Part shown: positions 6,000-6,048 of the stretch, in pieces
Layout of the letters: each line of letters starts with the position of its first letter
Position numbering within the stretch: the first letter of the stretch is position 1
From: Oscillibacter sp.
GTDB taxonomy: Bacteria; Bacillota; Clostridia; Oscillospirales; Oscillospiraceae
DNA: 6,048 bases
Direction: 5' to 3'
Assembly (NCBI GenBank): GCA_020025415.1
Contig: JAHHSB010000082.1
Span: forward strand, 1-6,048
Made by a program: the position numbers and the translations under genes
The notes under the pieces: generated by a model
What the model was told of the DNA's origin: nothing
Databases searched by the model: none
The model's input: only the letters and a program-made list of their open reading frames with translations

Positions 6000-6048
6000 T
6001 GGAGCGAGTGACGAGGCTCGAACTCGCTACCTCCACCTTGGCAAGGTG
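6000..6048 (-). tRNA. tRNA-Gly(GCC), 3' portion, cut by the window edge
   Basis: The 49 visible bases read, on the minus strand: anticodon stem CACC (6048-6045), 7-base loop TTGCCAA with anticodon GCC (6042-6040), the stem return GGTGG, a 5-base variable loop AGGTA, a T-arm GCGAG / TTCGAGC / CTCGT (one G-T pair), acceptor strand CACTCGC (6010-6004), discriminator T, and an encoded CCA (6002-6000). The anticodon loop and TCCA end match bacterial tRNA-Gly(GCC). The 5' half (acceptor 5' strand, expected GCGAGTG, and D-arm) lies beyond the window. Confidence 0.95.

Overview
This window looks like chromosomal DNA from a GC-rich member of the Firmicutes, most likely class Clostridia and perhaps near the Oscillospiraceae. 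The evidence is an NTP-type V-ATPase gene cluster (A-B-D), a textbook CIRCE operator (the HrcA site of Gram-positive bacteria), strong AGGAGG-type ribosome binding sites, a CCA-encoding tRNA-Gly and a clostridial-style ECF sigma/anti-sigma pair. The organism assignment is inference; no marker gene is present to fix it.

Layout. (1) Positions 7-3869, plus strand: the end of a V-type ATP synthase/ATPase operon, with catalytic subunit A, non-catalytic subunit B and rotor-stalk subunit D, almost without gaps. The genes for the membrane part (I, K) and peripheral stalk (E, C, F/G) normally lie upstream and would be outside the window. A 17-bp hairpin without a T-run follows subunit D. (2) Positions 3938-4636, plus strand: a heat-shock unit. 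An exact CIRCE operator sits inside a much longer perfect palindrome (24-bp arms, 57 bp overall) with extra half-site copies around it. Next come a candidate promoter, a leader of about 107 nt holding mutually exclusive hairpins, an Hsp20/alpha-crystallin small heat-shock protein (143 aa, start at 4163), and a clear terminator. (3) Positions 4635-5928, minus strand: an ECF sigma factor and its membrane-bound zinc-finger anti-sigma factor, overlapping by 4 nt, behind an ECF-like (probably autoregulated) promoter. They converge on hsp20 and meet it at the shared terminator. (4) Positions 5961-6048, minus strand: the 3' part of a tRNA-Gly(GCC) running off the window, with its own terminator.

The ATPase cluster handles ion-motive energy. 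The hsp20 unit and the sigma/anti-sigma unit are two separate stress-response modules inserted between it and a tRNA gene. The most interesting part is the roughly 290 bp between the subunit D gene and hsp20. It combines an unusually extended HrcA operator, repeated operator fragments overlapping the candidate promoter, and an RNA leader that could switch between two folds. Dual transcriptional (HrcA) and RNA-level (thermosensor-like) control is a hypothesis, not shown by the sequence.
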